Shown here piece by piece: positions 48,501 to 59,068 of a DNA stretch of 64,000 nucleotides. Each line of letters opens with the position of its first letter. The stretch's first letter is position 1. Source of the stretch: Prostheceraeus crozeri (taxonomy: Eukaryota > Platyhelminthes > Polycladida > Euryleptidae); NCBI GenBank assembly GCA_907163375.1, contig CAJQUW010003447.1, positions 24,167 to 88,166 of the forward strand, read 5' to 3'. The notes beneath the pieces were generated by a model. That model was not told the origin of the DNA and did no database searches. It was given only the letters and a program-made list of their open reading frames with translations. The translations under genes were made by a program, and so were the position numbers.

Positions 48501-50482
48501 TCTTCTCTTTATTTTCATCCTTCATTCACCACACACTTATCTCTCTGTTGTCAGTGCAAGACTTTCTCCTCTGCGTTTCTAATGATAGCATTTCCTTCTC
48601 TTTCTCTTCTTCACTTCCTCCAACATACCATGAACTTCTTTGACACACACCTGCTTCCGTCCATAACCACGGCCAGAATGTTTCAATCATTTTCTCAATC
48701 CTTCTTTTTTGAAGTCCACCTCTCACATCCATAGAACGCTATGCTCAAAGGAAGAGCATCCGGCTTACTTTACTCTTCCATAGAGTGGTCATATTGACAT
48801 TATTATTTCTTGCATGTCTTAGTTTGACCTTAATATCTGTCTGGTTGTCTCCTTCAGTGGGGTAAAAGATCCAAACAAATTGCCGGGACACATTTTCGCT
48901 CCCGTCCTCATCAATTTTGATTTCTTCTTTTCCATAGTACACAAGCACATGCGGGTAGTTCTCTAGATGTTATGTCAAATTTCTTCCTTTGTGCCCCCAG
49001 CAGGATGGCATCATTTACACATCTCACATTTCGTATCAATCGCCCACCAGCAACTTTTCCCATGCAATCTCTTTGTTCGCCACTTCCATGAATCCCCTCC
49101 CCCACCATTTATAATGTCTGCCATTGTCCACTCCTGTTGAGGTGGGTCATGTCCAATGATTTAGGACTGGTTTCATGTTGTTCCCCTCCCAGCTGATTTA
49201 GCCTAGCTCTGAAAGCTTGTAGGCTACATTGAGGAGGGGGTGGGGGTGGGGATGTCTGTCGGAGCTATCATGACAAATAGTTTGTCATTGGCTTCAAGCT
49301 GCACCCCACCACCTGATCTAGCGTGTTTTTGGGGCGTCTTTCTAAGTCCCCTCCATTTATGTTTGTCATCTTCCATTCCTGATGAGGTGGATCATGTCTA
49401 ATGACAAGGGACTGGTTTTAATTTGTATCCTTATCAGCTGATCTAGAGTGTTTGTTGATGGTCGCCGACCCAGCAGACGTCTAGTTCCTAGAGTGGGGGA
49501 GCATGCTTAGCATCACTATATTAATGAAAATTAGTACCCCACTCGTCTGGGCTAAACTCTCCTGTCTCCCGGTCTATAATGTGTATTTGTAATTGCATTT
49601 CGCTATTTTCTGGGGACCTCTCACACTGAACTGCAGTTCAATATGTGTAAAATTATTTGATACAAATTTTGAGTACGCGCATGTTCACTTGCAGTTGCGA
49701 AATCAACGGAAACGAAAGCGTGATGAGCCTATCAATTTGATCGATATTCGACAAGATGAATTGACAGCAGGAGTGGAAATCGAATTAACAAAGGGAATCT
49801 CTCAGGAAGAAGACGAATACAAAAAACTGAAGAGTGACCAACTTCCCAGCCGATTGGCCGCCAGCAAGCATCAAATAACATGGCTTGCCGCTAAAGTGAG
49901 TAGATTCCATTATACAATAGATTCGTTGTGGGTAGCATTAAAATATGCTAACCGGTATTTCTAGGGATTCGTTGATTTGGAATCCGAGCCTTTTCAGGCG
50001 AAGAAAATTAGTTTTCTACAAATTATTTCAAACTAAACTTCGCGATCAGAATTTTTTGTAATCTTCACCTGGAAGGAAGTTTGGCATTTTCATTCACATC
50101 AGAAATGCCATACAAACTAAATTTTTCCTTCTTTTATTTTACTATTTTTTATATAAAATGTTTCTCCTATTTTTGATGAGAATTTCCTTTTTTTCATGGA
50201 TTGGGGGACGGGTCCGGTCCGGTCGCTTTCCAAATCGACTCAGTTGTCAAACTGCTTTGAAACTTGTTTTGTAATTAGAGATTATTCTTTACCTGTTGAA
50301 GCCATGAATCTTATGCTATGTTTTTAATTGACTGTGTTGACAAATGAGTCTTTCTTTATAAGTTGACATTTTATCATTTGCACCTGTCATTTCAGGCGAA
50401 GGAGCAGGAGTTTGAATTGAAGAATTCGTGGGCTACTGCAAAATTCAATAAAATGCAGACTAGAAATAAGTACGGATTCTAA
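36492..50482 (+). CDS. PRCC: PRCC (proline-rich protein, mitotic checkpoint regulatory factor), complete, 7 exons
   Basis: The exons are 36492-36546, 39778-40010, 42317-42373, 42964-43344, 46923-46979, 49695-49895 and 50396-50482. All borders are GT-AG, introns are phase 0 except the first, and the CDS is 1071 bp or 356 residues (human ~491). Diagnostic blocks are the start MALVDYGGSSSE (human MSLVAYASSDE), the acidic DSDSDNE, GLASLLPAPKAMIVREGNRP (human GLSALLPQPKNLTVKETNRL), FFSIDDDEEM, and the highly conserved C terminus KHQITWLAAKAKEQEFELKN ending RNKYGF (human RRQTQAKYGF). KPKKKKKGK is a plausible nuclear localisation signal. The human protein binds MAD2L2, is associated with pre-mRNA splicing factors and is a fusion partner of TFE3 in renal carcinoma. 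The shorter length comes from loss of the long proline-rich part. The gene looks intact. Confidence 0.93.
36607..37432. mobile_element. Possible hAT-like MITE in PRCC intron 1
   Basis: The left end CAGGGGGTGGGAAATGCCAG and the reverse complement of the right end (CAGGTGGGAAAACTGG) match over about 16 bp with gaps. Both start with CAGG and both lie near TTTACC. No transposase or convincing target duplication was seen. Confidence 0.35.
37599..38165 (-). mobile_element. LINE fragment in PRCC intron 1
   Basis: Minus-strand frames read LLGVSLSDSLGCSVHIHQVA then GRASQRLGALFRARAYFSPQ, and further on ASLGHRRATTCLSFFYRYYH and a C-terminal RTARLWNRLPLEVI. This is the typical end of an L2/CR1/Jockey-type reverse transcriptase ORF. 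Two frames are needed, so it is dead. Confidence 0.78.
38166..39777. other. Rest of PRCC intron 1
   Basis: No recognised feature; small open frames only. Confidence 0.45.
39778..40010 (+). CDS. PRCC: PRCC exon 2
   Basis: The exon lies between TTTGCAG and GTAAGT and holds 77 full codons after completing a Glu. It contains an acidic EVKDEV/ENDEVEES region, KLEDIIKSKPKKKKKGKV with a basic cluster, and LINLPTFSD, matching the KIAAPEL block of human PRCC. Confidence 0.88.
40368..40890. repeat. Degenerate 0.5-kb inverted repeat in PRCC intron 2
   Basis: The left arm (40368-40612) and right arm (40620-40890) are reverse complements with scattered changes. Paired blocks include TATCAGAACTCAGT, CAAGCCGACG, AATCAATTACTTGA with its diverged partner, and TTCTCC...TTTTTGT. 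Near each outer third lies a GACGTTTC/CGAAATGTC box. The layout resembles inverted terminal copies of a retroelement or a MITE. There is no coding content. Confidence 0.65.
40891..42316. other. Rest of PRCC intron 2
   Basis: AT-rich, no recognised gene or repeat. Confidence 0.45.
42317..42373 (+). CDS. PRCC: PRCC exon 3
   Basis: A 57-bp exon between TTTTCAG and GTAGGT codes DSDSDNESRKSNASRANHG, the counterpart of human GDSDSEEDEP. It was found by phase and motif; it is too short to stand out as an open frame. Confidence 0.82.
42633..42775. repeat. Near-perfect 143-bp palindrome in PRCC intron 3
   Basis: Arms 42633-42703 and 42705-42775 (71 bp each) are reverse complements with one visible mismatch (GGGC against GGCC) and a single-base spacer. 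The arm starts CATTGCCAAAAAACAATTTT and ends AACAAGTAG. Transcribed, it would form a very stable hairpin about 220 bp upstream of PRCC exon 4. Confidence 0.93.
42964..43344 (+). CDS. PRCC: PRCC exon 4
   Basis: A 381-bp, phase-0 exon between TTGCAG and GTAAGT. It holds PRKGLASLLPAPK, NRPMIPYSLSKKP, a Pro/Thr/Ser-rich stretch, MTSFFSIDDDEEM and VVVGPRRPEPEELP. This is the middle conserved block of PRCC. The largest coding exon. Confidence 0.92.
43345..46922. other. PRCC intron 4; possible pogo-like MITE inside
   Basis: 3.6 kb without a supported gene. A weak element (44662-45354) is listed separately; the rest is AT-rich and plain. Confidence 0.45.
44662..45354. mobile_element. Possible Tc1/pogo-like MITE
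   Basis: The left end CTGTGGTCTCCCCGTTAACG and the reverse complement of the right end (CAGTGGTCCCCTTTACGACG) agree at most positions. A TA precedes the left end, but there is no TA directly after the right end. Interior sequence such as CCCCAGCAACGACCGAG is of the style of Tigger-derived repeats. There is no transposase. Confidence 0.33.
46923..46979 (+). CDS. PRCC: PRCC exon 5
   Basis: A 57-bp, phase-0 exon with a strong TTTCCTTTCCAG acceptor and GTGAGT donor codes SISFDHTASMPTDFIPQAE. It corresponds to the region before the basic C-terminal block (human PDASFIDDEAF). Confidence 0.75.
47245..48277. mobile_element. Non-autonomous hAT-like element, 1.03 kb, in PRCC intron 5
   Basis: The termini are CAGGGCTGCCAAC (left) and its exact reverse complement GTTGGCAGCCCTG (right). 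They are followed inward by similar blocks (TGTCCCGATTTTTT left; the right copy has GTCGACTAAAAATCGGGAC). A CAGGG start is a hAT signature. The interior has no recognised transposase. The flanking 8-mers AATGGATA and TAGGTAAT do not match, so the duplication is lost or the insertion is old. Confidence 0.72.
48745..49110 (-). mobile_element. RTE-like LINE fragment
   Basis: Minus-strand frames read VAGGRLIRNVRCVNDAILLG, a decayed GGRLI..VRFADD box in which the catalytic aspartates are no longer intact. They are followed by KIDEDGSENVSRQFVWIFYP, TEGDNQTDIKVKLRHARN and MTTLWKSKV. The order matches the RT palm and thumb of RTE/Jockey relatives. Frame changes abound. Confidence 0.62.
49111..49460. 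repeat. Two-copy tandem duplication
   Basis: A block around 49118-49170 (CCACTCCTGTTGAGGTGGGT... ACTGGTTTCATG) recurs around 49370-49420 (CCATTCCTGATGAGGTGGAT... ACTGGTTTTAAT), spaced about 250 bp. It is probably non-coding sequence of the adjacent LINE. Confidence 0.45.
49695..49895 (+). CDS. PRCC: PRCC exon 6
   Basis: A 67-codon, phase-0 exon between TTGCAG and GTGAGT. It codes LRNQRKRKRDEPINLIDIRQ then a charged linker and SKHQITWLAAK, matching human LQGKRNRGREEINFVEIKGD and RRKHQITYLIHQ. Confidence 0.92.
50396..50482 (+). CDS. PRCC: PRCC exon 7 (stop codon)
   Basis: After ATTTCAG the exon codes AKEQEFELKNSWATAKFNKM then QTRNKYGF and TAA at 50480-50482, the near-invariant PRCC C terminus. 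No canonical AATAAA is obvious in the following 200 bp. Confidence 0.93.
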   Translation, partial: AKEQEFELKNSWATAKFNKMQTRNKYGF

Positions 50483-52049
50483 GTTTGGAATCCATTTCTG
50501 TATATATAATTGTAAATAGATACGTTGAAATATAAGAACTCGAGTTTTACTTTTGTCATCGGCAATCATGGAGAGATTGGTAAAATAATTATTTTAAAAG
50601 ATATTTTAGCTGGACATATGCGGATCGCATCGTCTTTCGTTGAACCAGGCTTGAGAAATGAGCTAATAAGTCTTAATTAAGGAATGGAGAAACTCTGGCA
50701 TCTCGAAAGAGAAAGCCAAAATTTTGATTTAAGACGAAGAGGATAAATTAATCGCTGATTTTATTAGCCCCACCAGAGCTATCATTTGATGATTGGAGCG
50801 ATATGTCAACAACCCTTTTCGAGCTATGGGTAAATCCAATTTAATCCACAACATTTGACGAAAATGTGTCTTTGATCTGTAAAATCCATATTTCTGAACC
50901 GATTTCAATAGTTTTTTTAATCGAACCGTCAAGATCTCATCTATTATGACATGGTTTTTTAAAAGTCACAAAGCCAAGACCTTCTTCACAAGTTGCCGTA
51001 TTCTGCTGAAAAGAGACCAAAAAAGCATGTCCAAAGTTTCAGTATTCTCACTTCAACACTGATTTTCGATCAGCTACATTCAAATAAACCCACTAATATT
51101 TATATCATCTGAAAGAGGAAGATCAGCTCTTTAAGACAGTCTAATTTTAAATATTGTAATTAATATTAATCATTGAATTTTCACTGGGTTTCCATTGTCC
51201 AATGAAAAAAATGTCCTCTGACCGAGACGTTTTCTATCCTCTGACCGAGGTACCTTTTCTCGAAGAATATTGATTTTTCCATCGCGTTTTGCACCAAACG
51301 AATCCTCTGGTGTGCTAGTTTATAAATCCGTAAAGAAAATTCAGTTTGGTGACGTTACAAGTGAGCAATATTGATTTAAAAATATTTTTATCCGTTTTTT
51401 CGACCAGAGTATTTGAATATTCCCAAAAATAATTCATATGGATGCTGAAACCAGAAATTTTGTCAGGAATCGATGAAATTTCGCGGCATAGGAGGTATCC
51501 ATGCTCTTAACATCTATGCAAAAGAAATTTTTCATTTATATTAATTCTATGTATTGCAAATAATTAACAGAGGGCATTTTAAGGCTAACTAGAATCGATC
51601 ACCGCATTTCTGCACTAATCGACAGATCTTGCGAAAAATAGCCCTAACTTGCGGAAGACACTTGCGATTATGCTGAACTTTTCTTGTAAGACTTTCAAGA
51701 TTCTGTACGCAAGATTTTTAGCATTTTTTTACAAGTCTGTTCAGATCATGAAGCAGATCAGTAAGATCAAGCGCACGAACGTTCGGCAGATTTGTAAGAT
51801 GGATAAGAACGTATAGATTTTATGCACGTCCCATTCTCTAGATCTTATAGAAGGATTGTAGGCGAAATAGGCGCCTGGTAACCGTTCCTCTAGCTAAAGC
51901 CGAAGAGCTATAAAATACCACAAATTTCTCTTACTTCAACCTTTCTGCTACAGATGTTGAACAGTCCAATAAGTCAACTGACGCCCAGATCATACCGTTG
52001 GATATTTCAATCAGTATGACACAGGAATCCACTGACTATCGGTATGGGC
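50483..52049. other. 3' of PRCC, no recognised gene
   Basis: Intergenic AT-rich sequence. No frame with a domain. Confidence 0.45.
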
Positions 52050-53288
52050 TATATATAGTTATAGTGATGCAAATGGAAAATTTCCCGGAAAATTTTGAAA
52101 TTATTTTTTTCAGTGATTGACGTTTTTGCCTTTGTTTTGGAGACATATTATAATCGCTTGAAAATACATGTACTATGTATTGTTCAAAGACCCAAAACTT
52201 CTCTATCATCCCTGCATGTTTACTTTTGGAACCATCAACTGCACCCCTTCCATGTCTACTTCAGATCTTTCCAAATGAATTTCAGACATTAAATGGATTT
52301 CATATTTCTCTAATTGAATTTCAGATATCTGTCAGAAACTCAACTTTGAAAGGATCTTAAATTCAACTGGAGAATCTCCAATTCATCTGGAAATGTCTGA
52401 AATTCATTTAAGTAGATCTGAAATCGATTTGGAACTATCTGAACCATCTGAGCTAGAAATGGAAGATGTGTAGTTTGTCCTCAGCGAAGATATCGGACAA
52501 TATTCCAGAAGTTAGAAGTTGTCATAGATATTCTTCTCCTGATCACGGATATCTTTAGTTTCCAAATATCTCACGAGTTTACAGTTTTTATATATCTTCC
52601 ATATGGTCGCTCATGTAAAATCCTGCGGTGGACTGTGTGCTTGTACTTCACCTGTTTATCAACACATGGAGAATTTGTATCATTACAATCAGGGATGCAT
52701 AAAGCTTAACTTTCAAACTATAAACAAACTCTCAAATGAGGTGCATTATTTTTGCTCTAGATCTTTCACATTGCATGAAATCGTACCCCATTGTCAGGGA
52801 ATTATAGATTATATCTTTTGTTACGGGAAGAACAACAACGTCGCACTACTGACATAATGAGGGTTACTTTCATTAGTAGTTTAGAACACTACCACTCATG
52901 TTACCTAAGTCAAGATACTAAATCGCTATGTACAACTATTAATTGCATATCATAACTCATGTATATACGCACATCCCCATCTTTATACACTATATAAATA
53001 ATTAAAGCAATGAAGAATATGACAAGAAAATTTATTACAGTTTGCAGCATTTCTCTACAGTTTCTTGTTTTTTTAAATAATTTTGCAATATTTACAAAAA
53101 TTCGTGTTAAAACATTCATCCAACAAATAAGAAAATACTGCAAGAACTATTTACAGAAAATGAAGGAATATTTACAACATCATATTTACATGATTGACAA
53201 CCATTGTGTACATCAAAAATCACTCTGAAGTTTCCTGCATTTTTTTGTAATACTTGCCGACTCATCTTTTGTGTTCACTCGTTTTAGT

Positions 53289-54740
53289 TCATTCTTTGAC
53301 AAACAATTGTACATTCGTGTGAGAATATGGTCGCTTGAAAAAAGAGCGGTTGATCACATGATTGTCAGTTGAAACAGCAACAACATGAAAAAGTGAATCA
53401 ATTTGACGAATGACACTCATAAACTCATTGTACAAAATATCGGAATTAAGTCGAAACACAGGAATTAAACACACGACATCCTTATATTTTGAACAAGACG
53501 ACTGAATCATAAAAGTTAAAACGGTCTTGGCGGGTATGCCATCCGATGTATAACCTACAAATTGTCCATTACTGAGTTCTACACGCTGAGCAGTATAGAC
53601 TTTGTCGATCATCAATGTAGCAATTTTTTCTCTGTCATCCAAAAAACTTGATCTCCTTTGCAGATACTCGAGATCAATCGAACAGGTTTCAACTGCAGAT
53701 CCTCTAGACAATGAACGCAGCGTAGTCATAGAGGGCAGAATGAAAATATCTCAATTTATTATACAAAGATGCACTTGTAATCTGCCACAAAAAAGAAAGT
53801 GCCAACGTCTTACATGAATATTTTCTGGCATTCTTTGGTACTTGACAAAGTCGTAGCTGCTCAATAACAAAATTTACTAGGTGGTACATTATAAATTCGG
53901 GGTCATCTGATTAACTTTCACAATCTAAAAATGTTTCAAGAAAAGAAGCAGCGAGTTCTAGGTACTGAGAGCTACTGTTGTTATCTAAATGTTTTTCTGA
54001 CAAATTCTTCGTATAGGCAATAACGTTACAAAGTTGAGAAATAGTTTTTACTTTATCTCCACTGAAGATATGGCGAAAGTTGGAATTCGCTAACTTTGAT
54101 GACAGCACGAATACTCGCACGCTCATGCTTTCGTCGACGATCACCGTAGCTTTGTGAACAGGAGCCATAAGTTCGATGTTAGAAACACTGACGTACATAA
54201 AAATCAAACACGACTGATGATCTATCTACCTTCACAATATTGGTGGGGAGAGGGTGACTTGAAGAATCACTTAGTTTCGAACGCAGAGCATCGAGAGAAT
54301 CAAACGAATCTTCCTCAATAGATTCTCTGATCAAATTCTCAATTCTATTGTTCTCAAAGGACCGTCGGGAATCAGCAGTCGAATTTGAAGATCGGGGAAT
54401 AGTTGGAGATTTGGTGAAATATTTAGGACACTCTGGGAACACTGAAGGAATTGCCGTTGATTTCAATCGTTTCTTCTGAAGAATTTGCGATAATCTACTC
54501 TCCCGTCTACTTTCACGTGAGTCGGTCGACGTTGTTTCGAAGTCGTGGTCGTTGAAGTGTTGAAGAATCACACACTGTGATTCTCATTAGGAGTAAAATC
54601 CTTTCGTGGGATAGCAGACATCCATCTTGAATGTAGAGCAGGGTCTGTTGGAAACTGAAACATTGAGCATTTCTCAATGACCTAATTTTCCTGGGCTTAT
54701 AGCCACTGCGACAATTAGGAACGCAGCACAAAAACACCAT
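53289..54740 (-). pseudogene. P-element-like (THAP9-type) transposase, decayed
   Basis: The minus strand starts MVFLCCVPNCRSGYKP, the first Cys pair of a THAP finger. In neighbouring frames come FPTDPALHSRWMSAIPRKDF, a Cys followed by LQHFNDHDFETTS, and STAIPSVFP, the closing AVPx-like box. Further on are VFDFYVRQ, then LEYLQRRSSFLDDREKIATL, MIDKVYTAQRVELSNGQFVG, IPAKTVLTFMIQSS, YKDVVCLIPV and HVVAVSTDNHVINRSFFKR. The last set is the RNase-H-like P-element core around the first catalytic region. The C-terminal part (PDPxxPLFLxFDxVH... and beyond) is missing. Several frame changes, at least two in the THAP finger alone, and stops make it a pseudogene. Confidence 0.72.
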
Positions 54741-55204
54741 CGGTTGAACGTTGTCTTTAAAATATATGTTACACGGTAATGCACGTTATGGCGAGCGAAG
54801 TTGAGAATCGGACAGTCTGATAGTCAGCAAGACGAAGCAATGTCCCAGCTAACACATTTACACATAGGTAATGAAAGGTGTGAGTCACGTTATCGCATGC
54901 ATTGGAACTTGGAAGGGACAGCTTCTCGCTCTATCTTTGTCATGTAAGCAGTCACTGCAGCGCGAGATGTTAACCCTCTCCCTGTCAAGGCAGATTTCGC
55001 AACATCGTGCGTTGTTCTTCCCGATACACTATCTATAATTCCCTGCCCCATTGTAAAGGAAAAAAATCATGTTATGTCAAAAGGTGTCTGTGTTATATAC
55101 TAAACAATGCCAACCAATTGCCATAAGCCACTGATGGCAAAGGAATGATCAAAAATCCGCGGACGAGACTCGTATTGATACGATCGTTTTAATTGAAATG
55201 ATAT

Positions 55205-55400
55205 GATGAAATCAAGAGTTTTAGAACAATTCTATTGATGTGTTTATGCCTCGGCTGTGGTAGAAAATGCAAAAATTATACCACAAAAATTCAAAATTTT
55301 CCAATTTTCAAGATTGCTTTATTCGAAATAAATATCAAAATCAGCAGTTTTAGACCCATTCTATTGGTGTGTAGCTGCCTCGGCTGTGGAAGCGGTCAAA
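55205..55400. repeat. Two-copy tandem duplication (~130-bp unit)
   Basis: GCCTCGGCTGTGG occurs twice, each time preceded by TTTTAGA and ATTCTATTG-TGTGT at the same spacing. The right end of the P-like element overlaps the AT-rich sequence that follows. Confidence 0.55.
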
Positions 55401-55739
55401 GTATAGGGTCCATCACCAAAAATCAGAACTTTCAAAATTTTCCAAAATTTTCCGATTTTTTCCAATATTTTCCAAAATTTTCGATGGAAAATTTAGATTC
55501 AAAATTTTCCGGAAAATTTTCATCACTATATATAGATCATTGAAACTCATCACCACGCTGAAACGAAACAAATACTGTCTTGAGGGCTTGTATAAATGAA
55601 AATTGACAAAATTTGATAAAAATGAATGACATTCAACTTCAAGCAACGTAACTTTGAAGCCATATAAGATACGCAACCGGACTGCACTAACGAATTAGAG
55701 GCAATGCAAAGAAGTCTGAAAATGAACGGATTCAGAAAC

Positions 55740-56510
55740 TCACGTTAGCTCATACCATGTCTCCATGAAGTCCTTCAGAAATCCAAGTCGTAAAATTCAT
55801 CATAGCGCATCCACTGAAAGTATTTGAATTGAGATTGTCATAGGATAAACATATTGAAAGTCAAAGCATAATAATTAATGCATTCAGAACATACTCACAT
55901 ACCAAGATGAATTCATAAAATAGTCCACTCTAGGCCTGCTGACAGATCTGAAAGTAGCAAATTATATTCAAAATTTGATAACCATAATTTCAAGGCACAA
56001 TTAATCAAACTCACAATTCGTAATTTCTGAAGACATACGGTAGGCTATCAAAGGACGTGAGGCGGATAAAGTGAAGTAATACCGAAAAATACCTGTATGA
56101 CTGAATATTTGTTTACACATTGATGAGAATGAGTTTTGTATAATAGACATAATAACCTCAAATGAGCAGGTTCTGAAACGCATTATTAGCGTTTTTCTTA
56201 GTTTCCAATTATTTCAAAGCATGTATGGTCGAATTTATGACATTCAATTCATAAAAAATTGACAAATAGAAATGAAGTTGTTAAAGGATATATCAATCAA
56301 GACACGAATGATTTTCATCTTTTTGATTCTTCTTGATTCTAATGTGTCCTCTCTTCCAAAACACATATTGATTAATTGCCTTTGATTAATTAAAATAATG
56401 AAATAAGATAACTTGAAAAAAGATAGCGGCATGTAAACTTACATTTCCAAATTGAAGTGTTCGTGAAATCAGCTATGACAAACCTCTTCCATGTACTGGC
56501 TATCATTCGA
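55740..56510 (-). other. Possible chain of small exons, identity unknown
   Basis: On the minus strand, open segments bordered by AG and GTAAGT/GTGAGT-like sites occur near 56510-56438 (RMIASTWKRFVIADFTNTSI), 56090-56010 (IFRYYFTLSASRPLIAYRMS) and 55945-55910. The first two join in phase; the third then meets a stop. No family is recognised. The segments are short enough to be chance in places. Confidence 0.2.
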
Positions 56511-57463
56511 CTATACCCTAGGGTTATAAATTGAAATGTGTAATTTTTGGAATATTAAAATTTGATCAAAATCTTCATCACTAACATATTTTGACATTGC
56601 GCGCGCTTATCTTAAATAACTGAGTGATAAAAAATACTGTAGCTTATCATCGATTTGGTGCGTCATTTTCTCGGCTCTAGGGCTGTCTTCAGAGAATTTG
56701 GAAGGGCGCTATGCTTGGATGCATCAATAATAATAAATAGCATATAGATATCTCGTCAGAAAACTGGTCACATAAACTCGCCATTACTCGTCTCAAAAGT
56801 AATGCCTAGAGACGACTCGTTCATGGACATTTTACATCAGCTGAGATGTCCTTTTTGTGACGAGCTGAGCTGTCTTCAATCGTGATAAGTCGTCGTCTCA
56901 ATGCTGCAGGGGTATAGTCTGACATATTCTAGAAAAATAAGTACTTATGTATAAAAATGTATGAAAGGCCGATCTTTTATTCGTTTCTTAAAACTCTGCA
57001 TTCTACAGAATGCAAATTCCATTTAAAAATATACACTACAGCTAAACTTTTCGGTATTAAAGTCAATCGCATGCATGAAAATGAAAGACTACAAGCACTA
57101 GAAAGAAGAGAAATTCTGTTAATTAGTGTGTATATTTCCTTTCGTGATTCCTCACGACCATCATGCTACTAAAAATATTTGTAGAAGTAGTCAAAAGACG
57201 GCATTTCACGCGAGATATTTCAACTGTCACTTTGCCGTCAGTTGGCTAGCAAATGGTCAGTCAAATGACTGTACATTAACTGACATCGGTCAACCAGTGC
57301 TACCAATTGATCCTACTTAATAAAACTTGCGTTAACTTAATTAAGCCTATTCCAGAAAGTGTGATATTCTCGTTGCTGAATAAAGCATATTAAATAATTA
57401 GTACTAAAATATAGCCTTCAACACAAAAAATATTTCTCACTTTTGTGCGTTGAAAGACTTATT
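56511..57463. other. Intergenic, no recognised feature
   Basis: No supported gene. The piggyBac end begins at its right edge. Confidence 0.45.
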
Positions 57464-57514
57464 TTAACCCGTTCAACTCGAATAAATCTATGACATTTCA
57501 ACCTTCAGAAGCGG

Positions 57515-57579
57515 ATGTCGAGCGGCGCTCGACATCTGAATTACTCCCTCAGGAGCGGATGTCGAGCGCCGCTCGACAT
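57515..57579. repeat. Two 21-bp palindromes near the piggyBac 5' end
   Basis: ATGTCGAGCG-G-CGCTCGACAT (57515-57535) and the same with a central C (57559-57579) are perfect palindromes around one base. Each is preceded by AGCGG and they start 44 bp apart. Piggybac transposases bind palindromic subterminal repeats through their Cys-rich C-terminal domain, so these are likely binding sites. Confidence 0.8.
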
Positions 57580-57996
57580 GCATTTGCTTGAACTTGTAAG
57601 ATGCTCTCTTGGTTTCTATTGTACATGTTTGTACTTTTTTTTCTTATGTCTAAGTACATGTGAATCAGGCTATCAGCCTGTATCATTGTAGTGCCTTCCG
57701 ATTAATCGAAAAGAAGAAAATCAATTGCAACAAACTTGCTCAAAATATCACGTATGAATTCTACAAGTTCTAGTAGCTGTTTATGTCCGACGGACAGTTA
57801 GTCATCTGATTTTTGTCATCTGGTTGTTTGAATGATGAGTAATCAATTCAATGATATTGCCTCGCTAACACAATGCGACTGACATTGAGAAATTTGAATC
57901 ATAGATATCTGCGAGGTCTGAAGCGCTCAGTGCTTACGCGAACGAGTAACTATGTAGGTATTCATTCCATTGTGAATCATTTTTGGTGTGATCGAG

Positions 57997-59068
57997 ATGG
58001 CTACTGGACGACGCGCTGCTTTGTTAACTGCAATCGAGAATTTGAGAGGAGGCCAGCGTGGGACATCAGCACTGGACATAAGTGACCATGAGGAAGACCA
58101 GCCGTCGGATGAGGATGGGAACGCCATGGACGTCGACGAAACTGTAGAATCGGAAGTGAGTCGTCTAGTTCTGATGACGATGACTCCGACAGTTTTGATG
58201 ACTGGAGGATTGTGTTTCCAGAGGACGACCAGGGATGCGATGTCGACCCCTTCATCGCGGTGTCTGGAACTAGAAGTGATTTGAAACCTTCATCAAATGA
58301 CGACGACGACGAACTCATCCTAAAGTACTGTGACCTCTTTATTTCACCTTGTCTTGTCGACATGTTGGTGGAATTTACAAACATCCGTGCCCAACTGTCA
58401 GGTGATTCGAAGTGGAAGCCTACCAACAGTGCCGAGTTGAGGAAGTTTCTGTGCCTGACTCTTCTCATGGGAATTGTTAGGAAGCCCACGTTTCAATCAT
58501 ATTGGTCGACGGATGACATCATCAGTACGCCTTATTTCGCTCAAGAGGAATCGCTAACACGGGATCGATTTTTGCAACTGCTTCGATACATTCGCTTCGC
58601 TGATTACACTCAATTACCAGACAACGACGTCTTGAGGAATATCCGTCCATTTCTGGATTGTGTTAAATCTATTTGCAAGGAGATATACCACCCCTCAAAG
58701 TATCTCAGCGTTGACGAGACTCTGTTGCTTTTTAGAGGGCGATTTATGTACAAGCAGTACATCCCGTCGAAGAGAGCACGGTATGGTGTGAAGACTTACG
58801 CTTTGTGTGAAAGTGACACTGGATATCTGTTCAATTTTGAAACGTATGTGTCACAGAAGAACATCGATTTTGGAGAGTTCAACGATATGCCTTTTGCGTC
58901 GAAGATCGTTTTGCATCTAACGAAGCCATTGTTTCATCTTGGCCATCATGTAGTGACTGACAACTTCTTTACCAGCGAAAACCTTGCGTCATACCTTTTG
59001 AGCAAGGGAACTTACTTCACCGGCACATGGCGGGAAAATCGACGCGTTCCCGACATACTGAAGAGCTT
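57997..59068 (+). pseudogene. piggyBac transposase (N-terminal and central domains), broken
   Basis: The ATG at 57997 opens an acidic N-terminal region (ISDHEEDQPSDEDGNAMDVD). One frame change near 58155 is needed to continue into SSSSDDDDSDSFDDWRIVFP and the main frame from 58212. Family blocks follow: LRKFLCLTLLMGIVRKPTFQ, YWSTDDIISTPYF, RDRFLQLLRYIRFAD, YLSVDETLLLFRGR with the first catalytic Asp, GVKTYALCESDTGYLFNFET, and HHVVTDNFFTSENLA with the second Asp, then GTYFTGTWRENRR. The third catalytic Asp and the Cys-rich DNA-binding domain are missing. After about 59068 the frame runs 53 codons into unrelated DNA by chance. It encodes no active enzyme. Confidence 0.88.

Larger units (their letters stand above)
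52050..55535. mobile_element. Probable P-like transposon copy with AT-rich inverted ends
   Basis: Both ends show CTATATATAG, then TGATG and a CCGGAAAATTTTGAA block, in inverted orientation (52050-52112 and ~55485-55535). Between them, on the minus strand, is a THAP-type P-element-like transposase relic. The ends are low-complexity, so the boundaries are tentative. Confidence 0.42.
57468..59068 (+). mobile_element. piggyBac element, 3'-truncated
   Basis: The TTAA target is at 57464-57467, followed by the terminal CCCGTTCAACTCGAATAAAT. Two subterminal palindromes and the transposase gene follow. Homology stops at about 59068 in GC-rich unrelated DNA. No right end (GGGTTAA) was found nearby, so the 3' part was lost. 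Confidence 0.8.

Noticed and set aside
49378-49420. CCTGATGAGG as a hammerhead ribozyme core
   Set aside because: The required GAAA box and closing stems are not present downstream.
54970-54995. TTAACCCTCTCC as a second piggyBac end
   Set aside because: Only the short TTAACCC motif matches; no palindromes, transposase or partner end nearby.
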